Assembly (NCBI GenBank): GCA_964574405.1 | Contig: CAZNNN010000003.1 | Location: 1 to 54,680, forward strand | DNA from: JBBAAW01 sp964574405 | Lineage (GTDB): Bacteria > Patescibacteriota > WWE3 > UBA101185 > UBA10185 | Direction: 5' to 3' | Length of the DNA: 54,680 nt | In this document: positions 39,387 through 48,150 of the stretch, one piece after another | How positions within the stretch are numbered: the first letter of the stretch is position 1 | Layout: each line of letters begins with the position of its first letter | The notes under the pieces: model-generated | Database searches by the model: none | Told to the model about the DNA's origin: nothing | Seen by the model: the letters and a program-made list of their open reading frames with translations, nothing else | Program-made: the position numbers and the translations under genes

Positions 39387-40625
39387 GTGAACCTTTGCTT
39401 ATTGCTTCATTTTTATCAACCGTCCAACCAGTTTGGAGATGTTCTAAAAAAGGTTACGCAGGAGTGTTACATTCCTCTTATAAAGTCCATAAAAAATAAC
39501 AAAAAAATAAAAATTACAGCAGACTTTCCATTAAGTCTTTTAGAACAACTGGACTGTTACGGCTTTGATTTTCTAATTAGAGATATTAAGGATCTAGTGG
39601 AAGCCGGTAGAATTGAACTTGCGGGAAGTGCTGCCTACCATCCCCTGCTTACAAAAATACCCCAGGATTTTGTAGATAAACAGATTATTTTAAACGAAAG
39701 TTCTTTAGCTTATTATTTTGGTGTTAACAAGGATTTTGAGGGCGAAGAATGCTTTATGATTAAGGGTCTACGAGGCTTTTTTCCACCCGAAATGGCGATA
39801 AACAACCAAGTTTTAGAGACTTTGGGGGGTTTAGGTTACGATTGGATCTCGGTTGACGAATTCTGCTTGCCTAAAGAATCTCGCGATATTTTAGAGAATG
39901 GATTTATATATAGCCTTGGCAGTAAAACTCCTAAACTGATAGTGAGAAGCCGAAGGCTCACTAACCTCATTTCTTTTAAACGAGATTTAGATAGGTCAGC
40001 CATTGTTACAGAAATTCTTAAAGGTTCGGCTGATAAAATGGTTGCTTTAGATGCGGAAACTTTTGGTCATCATTACAAAGACGGGATTTATCTTTTTGAG
40101 TCCATAATTTCAGATATTTTTGAGAAAGGGGCTGAAGTTTCTACCATTACGGAAGCTATTCAAGGAGTTGAAGCCGTTAGTATTACACATTTAAACGAGA
40201 CTACATGGAGTTCTACCGAGGCAGAGGTTTATCCTCTGTGGGAAAACAAAGCAAGTAAAGTTAACACTGCGTTGTGGTTTTTACAAAATGAAGTGCATAC
40301 CGAGTTTGCCAGTAAATATCCGCTAGAAGCTCCGGAGTCTGCTAGTTCTCAAAACGGGGGAGTGCCGGTTTGGAAGCGTAGATACAGCGCAACTCCTCCC
40401 TTGTTAGACAATAGAACGCGTGTTGAGCTTGATATGCTAAAGTTGCAACAAAGTGATCAATTTTGGTGGTCAACAGACGCAGATATGATGGGCAAGAAAA
40501 ACTTTAGCAGGTATATGATTGACTCGGTTTTAGATTACTATGTAGAGGCGGTAACGGCGCTAGGGTCTAACAAAGTACTGTTTGACAAAATTGACGAGAT
40601 TAGAAATTTAATTAAGGACCAGTGA
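39387..40625 (+). CDS. Glycoside hydrolase family 57 protein (copy 1)
   Basis: 412 aa from GTG 39387, six nt after TACAAT (39375-39380); the longer frame upstream runs through the small RNA and is rejected. GH57 features: LLLHFYQPSNQFGD at the N-terminus, GFFPPEMAI (Glu nucleophile region) and VALDAETFGHHYKDG (acid/base Asp region). GH57 enzymes include alpha-amylases, 4-alpha-glucanotransferases and branching enzymes. A second GH57 gene follows 3 bp later, so the pair probably works on the glucan made by the GT5 synthases. Confidence 0.87.
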   Translation: MNLCLLLHFYQPSNQFGDVLKKVTQECYIPLIKSIKNNKKIKITADFPLSLLEQLDCYGFDFLIRDIKDLVEAGRIELAGSAAYHPLLTKIPQDFVDKQIILNESSLAYYFGVNKDFEGEECFMIKGLRGFFPPEMAINNQVLETLGGLGYDWISVDEFCLPKESRDILENGFIYSLGSKTPKLIVRSRRLTNLISFKRDLDRSAIVTEILKGSADKMVALDAETFGHHYKDGIYLFESIISDIFEKGAEVSTITEAIQGVEAVSITHLNETTWSSTEAEVYPLWENKASKVNTALWFLQNEVHTEFASKYPLEAPESASSQNGGVPVWKRRYSATPPLLDNRTRVELDMLKLQQSDQFWWSTDADMMGKKNFSRYMIDSVLDYYVEAVTALGSNKVLFDKIDEIRNLIKDQ

Positions 40626-40628
40626 GTT

Positions 40629-42101
40629 ATGAAATGGGCAAATTTTTTACATTTTTATCAACCATACAATCAGCAGAAAGATATTTTAGAGGCGGTGGTA
40701 AATCAGTGCTATCTACCTCTTCTAAAAGGACTACTAGCAAACAAGAATGCACGCTTAACCGTAAATGTATCCGGAGGTTTGTTGGAGGCATTGGATTGTA
40801 ATGGCTTTGTTGATGTGGTTGCACTTTTTAAGGATATTTACCAAAGTGGCAAAGTGGAATTTACCTCCACTGCCTGTTACCACGCCTTTTTGCCGTTACT
40901 GCCAAAGGATGAAATTATACAGCAAATAGAGTTAAACAATGTTGTGTTAAAAAAATATCTTGGTGAAGATTTTTCCCCCATAGGCTTTTTCCCTCCTGAG
41001 ATGGGCTACAGTTGTGGGCTGGAGAAAATCTTAGAAGATTTGGGTTTTAGCTACATGTTACTGGATGAAATTGCCAATTCTTCTACAGACGCCGGGGTTG
41101 ATAGTAGTCCGTTGTGTGCGGTAAAGGGCTCTAGTCTTAAAGTAGTTTTTAGGCAAAGAACGCCCAGCAACCTTATTATGAGCGGAATAGAAAGAGACAG
41201 CACCTCTTTATGGCAGACCTTGTTAAAGTATAACGATAGTAGTTATTTAGTTACCGCCATGGATGCGGAGACTTTTGGACATCACAGACCCGGTTTGGAA
41301 AAAGCATTTTTAGACATATTCAACAACCAGCAAATTCAATTTGTGCGACTTACAGATATTCTCGATAAAAGCAGGAGTGTTGCGGAATTAACTGAGATAG
41401 AATTACAACCCTCCACCTGGGCCAGCAGTCGAGAGGATATTTTAAAAGGTATCCAATTTATTTCATGGAACGATCCGGAAAATATTCTACACAAATGGCA
41501 ATGGGAACTTGTAAATTTAATGCTTCAGCTTTTAAACAATAAACTGCGGGCAGACGCCAACAAGGCACTGGCTTCGGATCAATTCTTTTGGGCTAGCGCC
41601 AAGCCGTGGTGGAGTGTGGAGATGATAGAATCAGGGATTCACGCGGTCTTAGAGGTGATAGAAAACATACCTCGAGTAAAAAAGGAAGAAATAGATAAAG
41701 CCCAAGATCTTTACCGAAAGATTATTTCTACCGCCTTTGAGTGGCAGAGAACCGGGAAGATTCGTGAGATGAACAGGGAAAGAAGCACCTTTCTGCGTAT
41801 ACCGTTTAAAGTGCGTACTTTAGAGCAAGGTGGTACGGAAGAGGCTGTTTATCAAGCTTTTATCGATATGATGCGGATACAAGAAAAGCAGGCGCGGGAA
41901 AAAGGGGAGTATGAAAAAGCTATTTTGTGGCGTGATGCCGTTTATAAGATTGAGACTAAGTGTGACATTTATGACGCTATTAATGCTGTCGACCTATTAA
42001 GAATAGAAATTTCTAACGAACAAGTGGAAAAGACCTTGAATGAGTACACTGCTAGATATAGGCAAATTAGAGGTGGTCAACCTGAACAAAGGAGTAATTA
42101 A
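40629..42101 (+). CDS. Glycoside hydrolase family 57 protein (copy 2)
   Basis: 490 aa. Same plan as copy 1: ANFLHFYQPYNQQKD, GFFPPEMGYSCGLEKIL (Glu), TAMDAETFGHHRPG (Asp). It has about 80 extra C-terminal residues, helical and charged (KVRTLEQGGTEEAVYQAFID, EKGEYEKAILWRDAVYKIE). The stop overlaps the following GT5 start (TAATG), so the two are translated together. Substrate specificity among alpha-glucans cannot be read. Confidence 0.88.
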   Translation: MKWANFLHFYQPYNQQKDILEAVVNQCYLPLLKGLLANKNARLTVNVSGGLLEALDCNGFVDVVALFKDIYQSGKVEFTSTACYHAFLPLLPKDEIIQQIELNNVVLKKYLGEDFSPIGFFPPEMGYSCGLEKILEDLGFSYMLLDEIANSSTDAGVDSSPLCAVKGSSLKVVFRQRTPSNLIMSGIERDSTSLWQTLLKYNDSSYLVTAMDAETFGHHRPGLEKAFLDIFNNQQIQFVRLTDILDKSRSVAELTEIELQPSTWASSREDILKGIQFISWNDPENILHKWQWELVNLMLQLLNNKLRADANKALASDQFFWASAKPWWSVEMIESGIHAVLEVIENIPRVKKEEIDKAQDLYRKIISTAFEWQRTGKIREMNRERSTFLRIPFKVRTLEQGGTEEAVYQAFIDMMRIQEKQAREKGEYEKAILWRDAVYKIETKCDIYDAINAVDLLRIEISNEQVEKTLNEYTARYRQIRGGQPEQRSN

Positions 42102-43522
42102 TGCTTAAAGTCCTAATTTGTGCATCAGAAGTAGCGCCTATTATTAAACTTGGTGGCTTGGGAGATGTTGTAGGATCGTTGCCTAAAGCTTTAGAAAAAC
42201 TTGGCGTGGATGCGGATGTGGTAGTGCCTTTTGTTCCTGCCGCTAAAATTATCGGTTTAAAAGTTTATAAAAGTATGGATATGCAGGTGTTGTATGGTGG
42301 AGAAGTTCACACGATTGGTGTATACGCCACAAAACTCCCCGGCTCTTTTGTGGATGTTTACATGTTAAAAAACGATGCAATTTTTAGTGAAGCAGGAAAA
42401 AGCGCTTTTGCTGACTCTATAGCGGAAACAAAGATCTATTCGTTTTTTAGCAGATGTGTGGTGGAATTGATAAAGACCAAATTTAATACTTATGATGTGA
42501 TCCACTGCAATGATTGGCATACTGGTCTTATAACCCACATACTTCAAGACGAGCTTGGTGTAGAAAGACCCGCTACTATTATGACTATTCATAATCTTTC
42601 TTATCAGGGGGTAGGAGATACGCATGTACTTGAAGAAGTTGATTTAGATATTTCCAGCCACAAAACCGTTAAATGGGACATTTCTGACGGCGATGTTAAT
42701 TTTTTGATGCAGGGCATTGCTTCTGCCGACTTTATAAATACTGTTTCGCCTTCTTACGCTAAAGAATTACTAGCTCAAGAAGACAGCAGTAAGATTAGTG
42801 AAGTGCTAACCAGCAGGCACGACAGATTTATAGGGATACTTAATGGGCTTGATTACAGCTCTTACCCCAGAAAGTTTAACGGGGAAAACTATCAGGATAC
42901 AAAGGCAAGTGCCAAAAAGCAGTTGGCACAGGAATTGAGAATGGGTTTAGAGGACGCTCCAGTGTTTTCTGCTATCACCAGACTTGATCCAAATCAAAAA
43001 GGTTTAGATATTCTGCTTACAGTTTTGCCAGGTATTGTAGAAAAAGGGGGGAAGTTTGTTTTACTTGGGTCTGGTAATAAAGAATGGGAAGAAAAATTTA
43101 AGGAGCTAGCTAAGAAACTTGGGGCAGGTAATGTGTCCATTAATACAACTTTTGATACCGAGTTAGCTGTAAGGATTTATGAGGCCAGCGACTTCTTTTT
43201 GATTCCCTCCAAGTTTGAACCCTGTGGTTTAACGCAAATGATCTCCATGTGGTATGGTGCTATTCCCGTGGTTCACGGGGTGGGTGGTTTGCGCGACACA
43301 GTAAAAGAAGGTAAAACAGGGTTTTTGTTTGGCGATTATTCTGCCAACTCATTTAATAAGTCGCTTGATAAATGTTTTAAGATCTATCAAAGTCCCGTAC
43401 ATTCTGATATGATCAAAGAGTGCTTGAGGGCAGATTTTAGTTTTGACAAAAGTGCCAAGTCGTACAAAGAGTTATATGAAAAAGCTGTCCAAATTAGGCA
43501 AGACGCTTTTACGGAGGAGTAG
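42101..43522 (+). CDS. glgA: Glycogen synthase
   Basis: 473 aa, the usual GlgA length. KLGGLGDVVGSLPKAL (donor-binding K-x-G-G-L intact), DVIHCNDWHTGLITHIL, ILNGLDYSSYPR, ITRLDPNQKGLDILL, and PSKFEPCGLTQMISMWYGAI with the catalytic Glu in the EPCGL loop. It extends alpha-1,4-glucan from ADP- or UDP-glucose. Translationally coupled to GH57 copy 2 and followed 2 bp later by a GalT-like gene. Confidence 0.95.
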   Translation: MLKVLICASEVAPIIKLGGLGDVVGSLPKALEKLGVDADVVVPFVPAAKIIGLKVYKSMDMQVLYGGEVHTIGVYATKLPGSFVDVYMLKNDAIFSEAGKSAFADSIAETKIYSFFSRCVVELIKTKFNTYDVIHCNDWHTGLITHILQDELGVERPATIMTIHNLSYQGVGDTHVLEEVDLDISSHKTVKWDISDGDVNFLMQGIASADFINTVSPSYAKELLAQEDSSKISEVLTSRHDRFIGILNGLDYSSYPRKFNGENYQDTKASAKKQLAQELRMGLEDAPVFSAITRLDPNQKGLDILLTVLPGIVEKGGKFVLLGSGNKEWEEKFKELAKKLGAGNVSINTTFDTELAVRIYEASDFFLIPSKFEPCGLTQMISMWYGAIPVVHGVGGLRDTVKEGKTGFLFGDYSANSFNKSLDKCFKIYQSPVHSDMIKECLRADFSFDKSAKSYKELYEKAVQIRQDAFTEE

Positions 43523-43524
43523 AT

Positions 43525-44412
43525 ATGGGGATATTTATCTTTGATCCGTTAACCGGAGAACCAACAATAAGTGCTACTAATCGTGCCAAACGCCACAATC
43601 AGGCAACGGGTGTGGAAAATCCGCCGTGCTATTTTTGCAAAGGCAACGAGGCTTTAACTACCCAAACCCTGTATCAAGATGCTGACGACTGGAATGTGCG
43701 CGTTTTTCAAAATAAATACCCTTTAATGCCGGATCACGAGGTAATAGTACATTCTCCTCAACACGATAAAGACATGGAAGATTTTAGTCATAGGCAGAAT
43801 GTTAAGATTGTACGGGCATATTTAAACAGAGTTTCATGTTTTGGCATGCAAGACAAAGAGGTGATTATCTTTAATAACAAAGGTGGGAAGGCAGGGGCAT
43901 CTATAGTACATCCCCATTCTCAAATAGTGGCCGCCAAAGGTTTTCCGGGTATTTTAGAAAAGGAAAAAGAATCAGCTTTGCACTATTTTAATGAGAAAGG
44001 TTCGTGCTATTGGTGTGACGAGTGGCGTGAGGCAGTAGCTACAAAAAGTCGAGTAGTTTACGAGTCGTCACACTTTGTACTGTTTTGTCCTAAAGCGAGT
44101 AGATGGAGTTACGAAGTTGTTTTGGTGCCAAAAAACCATAAACCCAATTTTGGTTTCATTGACGATATGGAAATCAACGATCTAGCTAAAGTTTTACCTG
44201 GCGCACTTCTTACCTATAAGAATTGTTTTAAAAATCCAGATAGAAATTTTTGGATTCATACTGTCCGCTACGAGCCGTACCATTGGCATATAGGTTTTAT
44301 TCCTCATATTAGAGTTTTTGGGGCTTTGGAGTTAGGGGCGGGTATTTGGGTGAGCGACAAAGCAACTCCAGAAGATGCCGGCGTGGAACTTGCTAAATTT
44401 TACCCGGCTTGA
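43525..44412 (+). CDS. GalT-like nucleotidyltransferase (HIT superfamily)
   Basis: 295 aa. Zinc Cys pair PPCYFCKG (about 34-41), NKYPLMPDHEVIVHSP, active-site HPHSQI (His129 region, HPHxQ as in GalT), a second Cys pair CYWCDEW and a final YHWHIGFIPH. The family includes galactose-1-phosphate uridylyltransferase and ADP-glucose phosphorylase. Because it ends a glycogen operon and no glgC is in the window, it may supply or recycle nucleotide-glucose; this is inference. It ends in TGA inside the next promoter's -35 box. Confidence 0.85.
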   Translation: MGIFIFDPLTGEPTISATNRAKRHNQATGVENPPCYFCKGNEALTTQTLYQDADDWNVRVFQNKYPLMPDHEVIVHSPQHDKDMEDFSHRQNVKIVRAYLNRVSCFGMQDKEVIIFNNKGGKAGASIVHPHSQIVAAKGFPGILEKEKESALHYFNEKGSCYWCDEWREAVATKSRVVYESSHFVLFCPKASRWSYEVVLVPKNHKPNFGFIDDMEINDLAKVLPGALLTYKNCFKNPDRNFWIHTVRYEPYHWHIGFIPHIRVFGALELGAGIWVSDKATPEDAGVELAKFYPA

Positions 44413-44437
44413 CAAGATTTTGTATATCTGCAAGAAT
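44409..44437 (+). promoter_or_regulatory. Promoter of rplJ-rplL
   Basis: TTGACA (44409-44414), 17 bp, AAGAAT (44432-44437). Overlaps the galT-like stop codon. Produces a leader of about 55 nt that contains the L10 regulatory structure. Confidence 0.6.
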
Positions 44438-44445
44438 GTACAGGT

Positions 44446-44494
44446 TGCCAAAGACAGTAAGTTCCGCCTTGGCGGATTAAATTTCTTACCGAGG
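44446..44494 (+). promoter_or_regulatory. Ribosomal protein L10 leader (autoregulatory RNA)
   Basis: TGCCAAAGACAGTAAG, a hairpin TCCGCC-TT-GGCGGA (44463-44476), then TTCTTACCGAGG. GTAAG pairs with CTTAC, leaving the bulged AGACA and CCGAGG sides that form the kink-turn bound by the L10-L12 complex. This arrangement matches the L10 leader known from Gram-positive bacteria, which lets L10 repress its own operon. Confidence 0.8.
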
Positions 44495-44499
44495 TAGAT

Positions 44500-44991
44500 A
44501 TGCCAAATACACAAAACATTAAAAAAGTTAAAGATATTTCCCAAAAAGTGGAAAAAGCCACCTCTATTACCTTTTTTGAGTATAAAAATCTGGGCTCAAA
44601 TGCCGTTAATGATTTACGCAGAAAAGTTGAGCAGGTTTCCGCAGAGATATTAGTTGCAAAAAACACGCTGGTTAAAATTGCCTTGGGTACTAAAAAAGCC
44701 GAGGATGCCGATCTAAAAGGTCAAACAGGGGTGGTATTTTCCTTTGGGGATAGTGTTGTCCCTCTTAAAGCTCTTGCTGACTTTGCCAAAAAGTTTGAGG
44801 CGGTAAAAATTAAAGGGGCGTTTATTGACGGTATCTATTACAATAGTCAAAAAGTTGCTCAAATAAGCCAATTACCATCTAAATTAGAATTGATTGCAAA
44901 AATGTTAGCTGGATTTAAAAACCCTCTTGCCGGTTTTGCTGTTGTGTTGAGAGGGATCAGTGATGCTAAAGCTAAGGAGGTGGATAAATAA
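44500..44991 (+). CDS. rplJ: Ribosomal protein L10
   Basis: 163 aa. Typical start IKKVKDISQKVEKATSITFF, RRKVEQVSAEILVAKNTLVK, and C-terminal helix LIAKMLAGFKNPLAGF that binds L12 dimers. L10 forms the base of the ribosomal stalk. It is transcribed with rplL under the L10 leader. Its stop TAA shares a base with the rplL ATG. Confidence 0.96.
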   Translation: MPNTQNIKKVKDISQKVEKATSITFFEYKNLGSNAVNDLRRKVEQVSAEILVAKNTLVKIALGTKKAEDADLKGQTGVVFSFGDSVVPLKALADFAKKFEAVKIKGAFIDGIYYNSQKVAQISQLPSKLELIAKMLAGFKNPLAGFAVVLRGISDAKAKEVDK

Positions 44992-45389
44992 TGGAATCAG
45001 AAGCAAAAGATTTGTTTGCAAATGCACAAAAAGTGATGGACATGGTTGAAAAAATGACAGTATTGGAACTTAACGATTTGGTTAAAGCCTTGGAGGAAAA
45101 GTTTGGCGTTTCTGCTAGTGCGCCGGCGGCGATAACAGGTGGCACAACCGCAGTAGCGACTCCAACCGAGGAAAAAACAGAATTTGATGTTGTTCTTGTG
45201 GAAGCGGGGGTAAACAAAATTGCTGTTATTAAGGCGGTTAGGGAGTTAAATCAGGCTTTAGGTTTGGTGGAAGCTAAAACTTTGGTGGAAAGTACGCCTA
45301 AAGTGTTGCTAGAGGGGGCTAAAAAGGAGGCTGCGGAGGAGGCTAAGAAAAAGCTTGAAACAGCGGGAGCTAAGGTGGAGCTTAAGTAA
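44991..45389 (+). CDS. rplL: Ribosomal protein L7/L12
   Basis: 132 aa. N-terminal dimerisation helices (VMDMVEKMTVLELNDLVKAL), an Ala/Thr-rich hinge, and the C-terminal domain EKTEFDVVLVEAGVNKIAVI, VRELNQALGLVEAKTLVEST, KKLETAGAKVELK. Stalk protein that recruits translation GTPases. Coupled to rplJ. Confidence 0.97.
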   Translation: MESEAKDLFANAQKVMDMVEKMTVLELNDLVKALEEKFGVSASAPAAITGGTTAVATPTEEKTEFDVVLVEAGVNKIAVIKAVRELNQALGLVEAKTLVESTPKVLLEGAKKEAAEEAKKKLETAGAKVELK

Positions 45390-45616
45390 ATTAGTTGGTT
45401 AGTAAACCTACATCCCGGGATGCCGACCACCGACCCAGACTCCCGCTAAGGAAATCGGGATCTCTGGCTGTCCGTCCTAAGGCGGACAACACTTGTTGAT
45501 CCCCTGAAATATCATGTCGAGAGAATACTTCAGGACCGGCTTAAACGAGCACCCCAGGAAATTTTTAAAGCTTCTATATTTAACCCCCTTTTTATTAACA
45601 AGTCAATGGTGTAACT
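45390..45616. repeat. Intergenic region of short palindromes after rplL
   Basis: No coding potential seen. It contains CATCCCGGGATG (45411-45422, perfect), TCCCG/CGGGA (45441-45460), GTCCGTC-CTAA-GGCGGAC (45470-45487, one G-U) and CCTGAA/TTCAGG (45503-45534). GC content is higher than the surroundings. It looks like a composite of small dispersed repeats between convergent genes. Confidence 0.6.
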
Positions 45617-46267
45617 TTAGAGTCGTAAAAAGGTTACAAACAAATTAACCACGGGGTAAATAATGACCGAAGTTGTGCCAGTAACCATTAAAAGTATTAA
45701 AATGTAAAGTCCGTAGGGGGCAAGTTGCACCCATTGTACTGCTAGTTTTGATGGTAAGATGCCGTTTACAATTTTAAAGCCATCCAAAGGTTCTACCGGA
45801 ATTAGGTTAAAAATGCCTAAAACCAAGTTGTAGAGAATTATTGGATATATAAATGTACTCGTTATGGAAACAATCGACGCTAGGGTGGTGGAAGTGTTTG
45901 AAGTAATAATTAGTCCAATTACTTTAAGGAGAATTGTTAGAGCAGTGGCCACAGCAAAATTGCTAGCTGGTCCCGCTAGAGAAATTAACGCGGTGTCCCG
46001 GGTGGGATTTTTTAAGTTGTAGTAATCAATGGGAACCGCTTTGCCCCAGCCAAAACCCACCAGCACAAGTGTTAAAGTGCCTAATGGGTCAAGATGTGCT
46101 AGAGGGTTTAAAGTTAGTCGTCCTAGGTTTTTAGCTGTAGCGTCGCCCAGTTTATTGGCTACATAGGCGTGAGAAAACTCATGAATGGCGATGGAAAACA
46201 TAAGAGCTAGTGCCATAACCACAAAAAGCAGGGGATTTTGGAAAAGAATGCTTGCGAGTCCGTGCAT
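45617..46267 (-). CDS. Site-2-protease-like M50 metalloprotease
   Basis: 216 aa membrane protein, about 5-6 TMs. Zinc motif IAIHEFSHAY (HExxH, His29/Glu30/His33) in TM1, NLGRLTLNPLAHLDPLGT after it, and the distal Asp in LIPVEPLDGFKIV. Short, with no PDZ domain, as in Rip-type rhomboid-like families of many Gram-positives and CPR. Substrates could include membrane-anchored regulators such as the MerR-like and HTH-TM proteins here, but that is a guess. TACAAT lies six nt before its ATG. Confidence 0.9.
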   Translation of the reverse strand: MHGLASILFQNPLLFVVMALALMFSIAIHEFSHAYVANKLGDATAKNLGRLTLNPLAHLDPLGTLTLVLVGFGWGKAVPIDYYNLKNPTRDTALISLAGPASNFAVATALTILLKVIGLIITSNTSTTLASIVSITSTFIYPIILYNLVLGIFNLIPVEPLDGFKIVNGILPSKLAVQWVQLAPYGLYILILLMVTGTTSVIIYPVVNLFVTFLRL

Positions 46268-46303
46268 TTACACATTGTACACTAGATGGTAAAATTAAAG
46301 ACA
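46267..46303 (+). promoter_or_regulatory. Divergent promoters of the M50 and secE genes
   Basis: Plus strand: TTTACA (46267-46272), 17 bp, TAAAAT (46290-46295), seven nt before secE ATG 46303. Minus strand: TACAAT (46279-46274), six nt before ATG 46267. Both transcripts would be leaderless. Confidence 0.65.
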
Positions 46304-46488
46304 TGAAATTGCCACTAAATTACTTAACAGAGGTTCGCGAGGAGTTTAAAAATGTGAGTTGGCCTACAAAAGACGAAACCTCCCGCTTGACTCTTTTTGT
46401 AGTAGGTGGTAGTTTGCTGGTTGGACTTTTTGTGGGTGGGGTGGATGCTGGGCTTGTTAAAGTGCTGGGAATGGTTATTTTAGGCTAA
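46303..46488 (+). CDS. secE: Protein translocase subunit SecE
   Basis: 61 aa from ATG 46303. Typical SecE: YLTEVREEFKNVSWPTKDET then one TM (LTLFVVGGSLLVGLFVGGVD) and a short tail. It clamps SecY in the membrane. A longer upstream frame overlaps the promoter and is rejected. nusG follows directly, the usual order. Confidence 0.93.
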   Translation: MKLPLNYLTEVREEFKNVSWPTKDETSRLTLFVVGGSLLVGLFVGGVDAGLVKVLGMVILG

Positions 46489-46494
46489 ATTTTT

Positions 46495-47097
46495 ATGGTC
46501 GACGAGATAAAAATACAAGAAAATACGGATCGGGAGGATATAAATATTGTTACTATTTCAGATCTGCCTTCCGACGGAGCAAAGTGGTATGTGGTTCATA
46601 CTTACTCGGGTCATGAAAACAAGGTAGCGACAACGCTTAAACAACGGGTTGCTTCCTTGGGATTTATGGATCGGGTTTTTAAGGTTTTGATTCCCACCCA
46701 AAAGAAAATTGTGGTGAGTGAGGGTAAAAAGCGAGAGGTGGACGAGCATATTTTACCTGGTTATGTAGTCATTTTAATGAAATTATCTGACGAGGTATGG
46801 CATTTAGTTAGGTCTACTAGGGGGGTTACGGGTTTTGTTGGTGTTGGCACCTCTCCCACGCCGTTACCCGAGTCGGAAATTAGAATTTTAATGAAGTTTA
46901 TGAGAATGGAAGCGCCTAAATTTGAGGCTAGATATTCAGTGGGTGACGGTGTTAAGATCATTGACGGACCATGGAAGGATTTTATGGGTAAGGTAGATGA
47001 AGTTAATGAAGAACAGGGGAGAGTTAAGGTTTTGGTTTCTGTTTTTGAGCGGGAAACTCCCATGGAGTTGGAATTTGGTCAGGTAGTCGCCTTATAG
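46495..47097 (+). CDS. nusG: Transcription termination/antitermination factor NusG
   Basis: 200 aa. About 25 extra acidic residues precede the NGN domain (AKWYVVHTYSGHENKVATTL, GYVVILMKLSDEVWHLVRST), and a C-terminal KOW domain follows (VKIIDGPWKDFMGKVDEVNE). Binds RNA polymerase and links it to Rho or the ribosome; rho is also in this window. ATG 46495 is 6 bp after secE. Confidence 0.96.
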   Translation: MVDEIKIQENTDREDINIVTISDLPSDGAKWYVVHTYSGHENKVATTLKQRVASLGFMDRVFKVLIPTQKKIVVSEGKKREVDEHILPGYVVILMKLSDEVWHLVRSTRGVTGFVGVGTSPTPLPESEIRILMKFMRMEAPKFEARYSVGDGVKIIDGPWKDFMGKVDEVNEEQGRVKVLVSVFERETPMELEFGQVVAL

Positions 47098-47113
47098 ATG
47101 CAGAAGGTAGAAT

Positions 47114-47542
47114 ATGGCAAAAGAAAAAAAGATTAAAGCATATGTAAAACTAAATATTCAGGCAGGAAAAGCCAATCCCGCACCTCCGGTTGGACCTTCG
47201 TTAGGTCAGCACGGTGTGCCTTTAATGGATTTTTGCAAAGAGTTTAACGCCAGAACCAAGGACATGGGGGATAATGTTATACCCGTGGTGTTAACAGTGT
47301 TTGAAGATAGATCATTTACTTTTATTACTAAAACCCCTGTAACCTCTAATTTAATCCTTAAAGCAATTGGGGTTCAAAAAGGTTCTGGCGTGCCAAATAA
47401 GACCAAAGTGGGAACTATTACTAAAAAACAGGTGGAAGACATTGCCAAAACTAAAATGCCCGATCTTAATGCCAAAACTTTAGATGAGGCGGTAAAAATT
47501 GTGGAAGGTACTTGTAGATCTATGGGGGTAACTGTATTATGA
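47114..47542 (+). CDS. rplK: Ribosomal protein L11
   Basis: 142 aa. IKAYVKLNIQAGKANPAPPV, GPSLGQHGVPLMDFCKEFNA, KTPVTSNLILKAIGVQKGSG, and C-terminal TLDEAVKIVEGTCRSMGV. All family landmarks are present. Part of the GTPase centre. The TGA stop overlaps the rplA ATG by 4 bp. Confidence 0.97.
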   Translation: MAKEKKIKAYVKLNIQAGKANPAPPVGPSLGQHGVPLMDFCKEFNARTKDMGDNVIPVVLTVFEDRSFTFITKTPVTSNLILKAIGVQKGSGVPNKTKVGTITKKQVEDIAKTKMPDLNAKTLDEAVKIVEGTCRSMGVTVL

Positions 47543-48150
47543 ATATCAACGACGCTTTAGAATTTGTTAAGAAGAATTGCAAGGCTAAATTTGATTCTAC
47601 TATTGAGGTGCACATTAACTGTAATCTAAACAAAGACAAGCAAGAGGCGGTTAGATTTAGTTTAACTCTTCCCCACGGAACAGGAAAAAGCAAGAAAATA
47701 GCTGTTATAGCATCCAAAAAGATTGTTGGCGCTGATTTAGAGCTTAGTGACGAAGATGTTGGAAAATTGGAGAAAGCACAACTTAAGCCAAAAAATGACT
47801 TTGATATTTTAGTGGTAGAGCCTCGATATATGTCAAAACTTGCTAAAGTAGCAAAGATTTTGGGACCAGCTGGTGTAATGCCTAATCCTAAAAATGGAAC
47901 TGTTACGGAAGATGTGCAAAAAGCCGTGGATCTGTTTAAAAAGGGGAGAACGGAAATTAGAACGGAACCTAATGGCACGGTTATTCACACTATAATAGGG
48001 AAGCGAAGCTTCACTACTTTATCTTTGGCAGAAAACTATCAGGAACTTATGAGCGCATTGGCTCTAAATAAACCACAAAAGGCGGAGGCTGGATGGATAA
48101 AGGATGTTTTTATCTCGGCTACTATGAGTCCGTCGGCTAAAGTGTCCTAA
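47539..48150 (+). CDS. rplA: Ribosomal protein L1 (short form)
   Basis: 203 aa against about 230 usually; the first 25 or so residues are missing. The core is complete: FSLTLPHGTGKSKKIAVIA, FDILVVEPRYMSKLAKVAKI, LGPAGVMPNPKNGTVTEDV and the closing strand FISATMSPSAKV. L1 binds 23S rRNA at the E site. It ends the secE-nusG-rplK-rplA run and overlaps the convergent atpC by 4 bp. Confidence 0.95.
   Translation: MNINDALEFVKKNCKAKFDSTIEVHINCNLNKDKQEAVRFSLTLPHGTGKSKKIAVIASKKIVGADLELSDEDVGKLEKAQLKPKNDFDILVVEPRYMSKLAKVAKILGPAGVMPNPKNGTVTEDVQKAVDLFKKGRTEIRTEPNGTVIHTIIGKRSFTTLSLAENYQELMSALALNKPQKAEAGWIKDVFISATMSPSAKVS

Noticed and set aside
44463..44476. TCCGCC-TT-GGCGGA as a dispersed palindromic repeat
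   Set aside because: Here it is better explained as the inner hairpin of the L10 leader.
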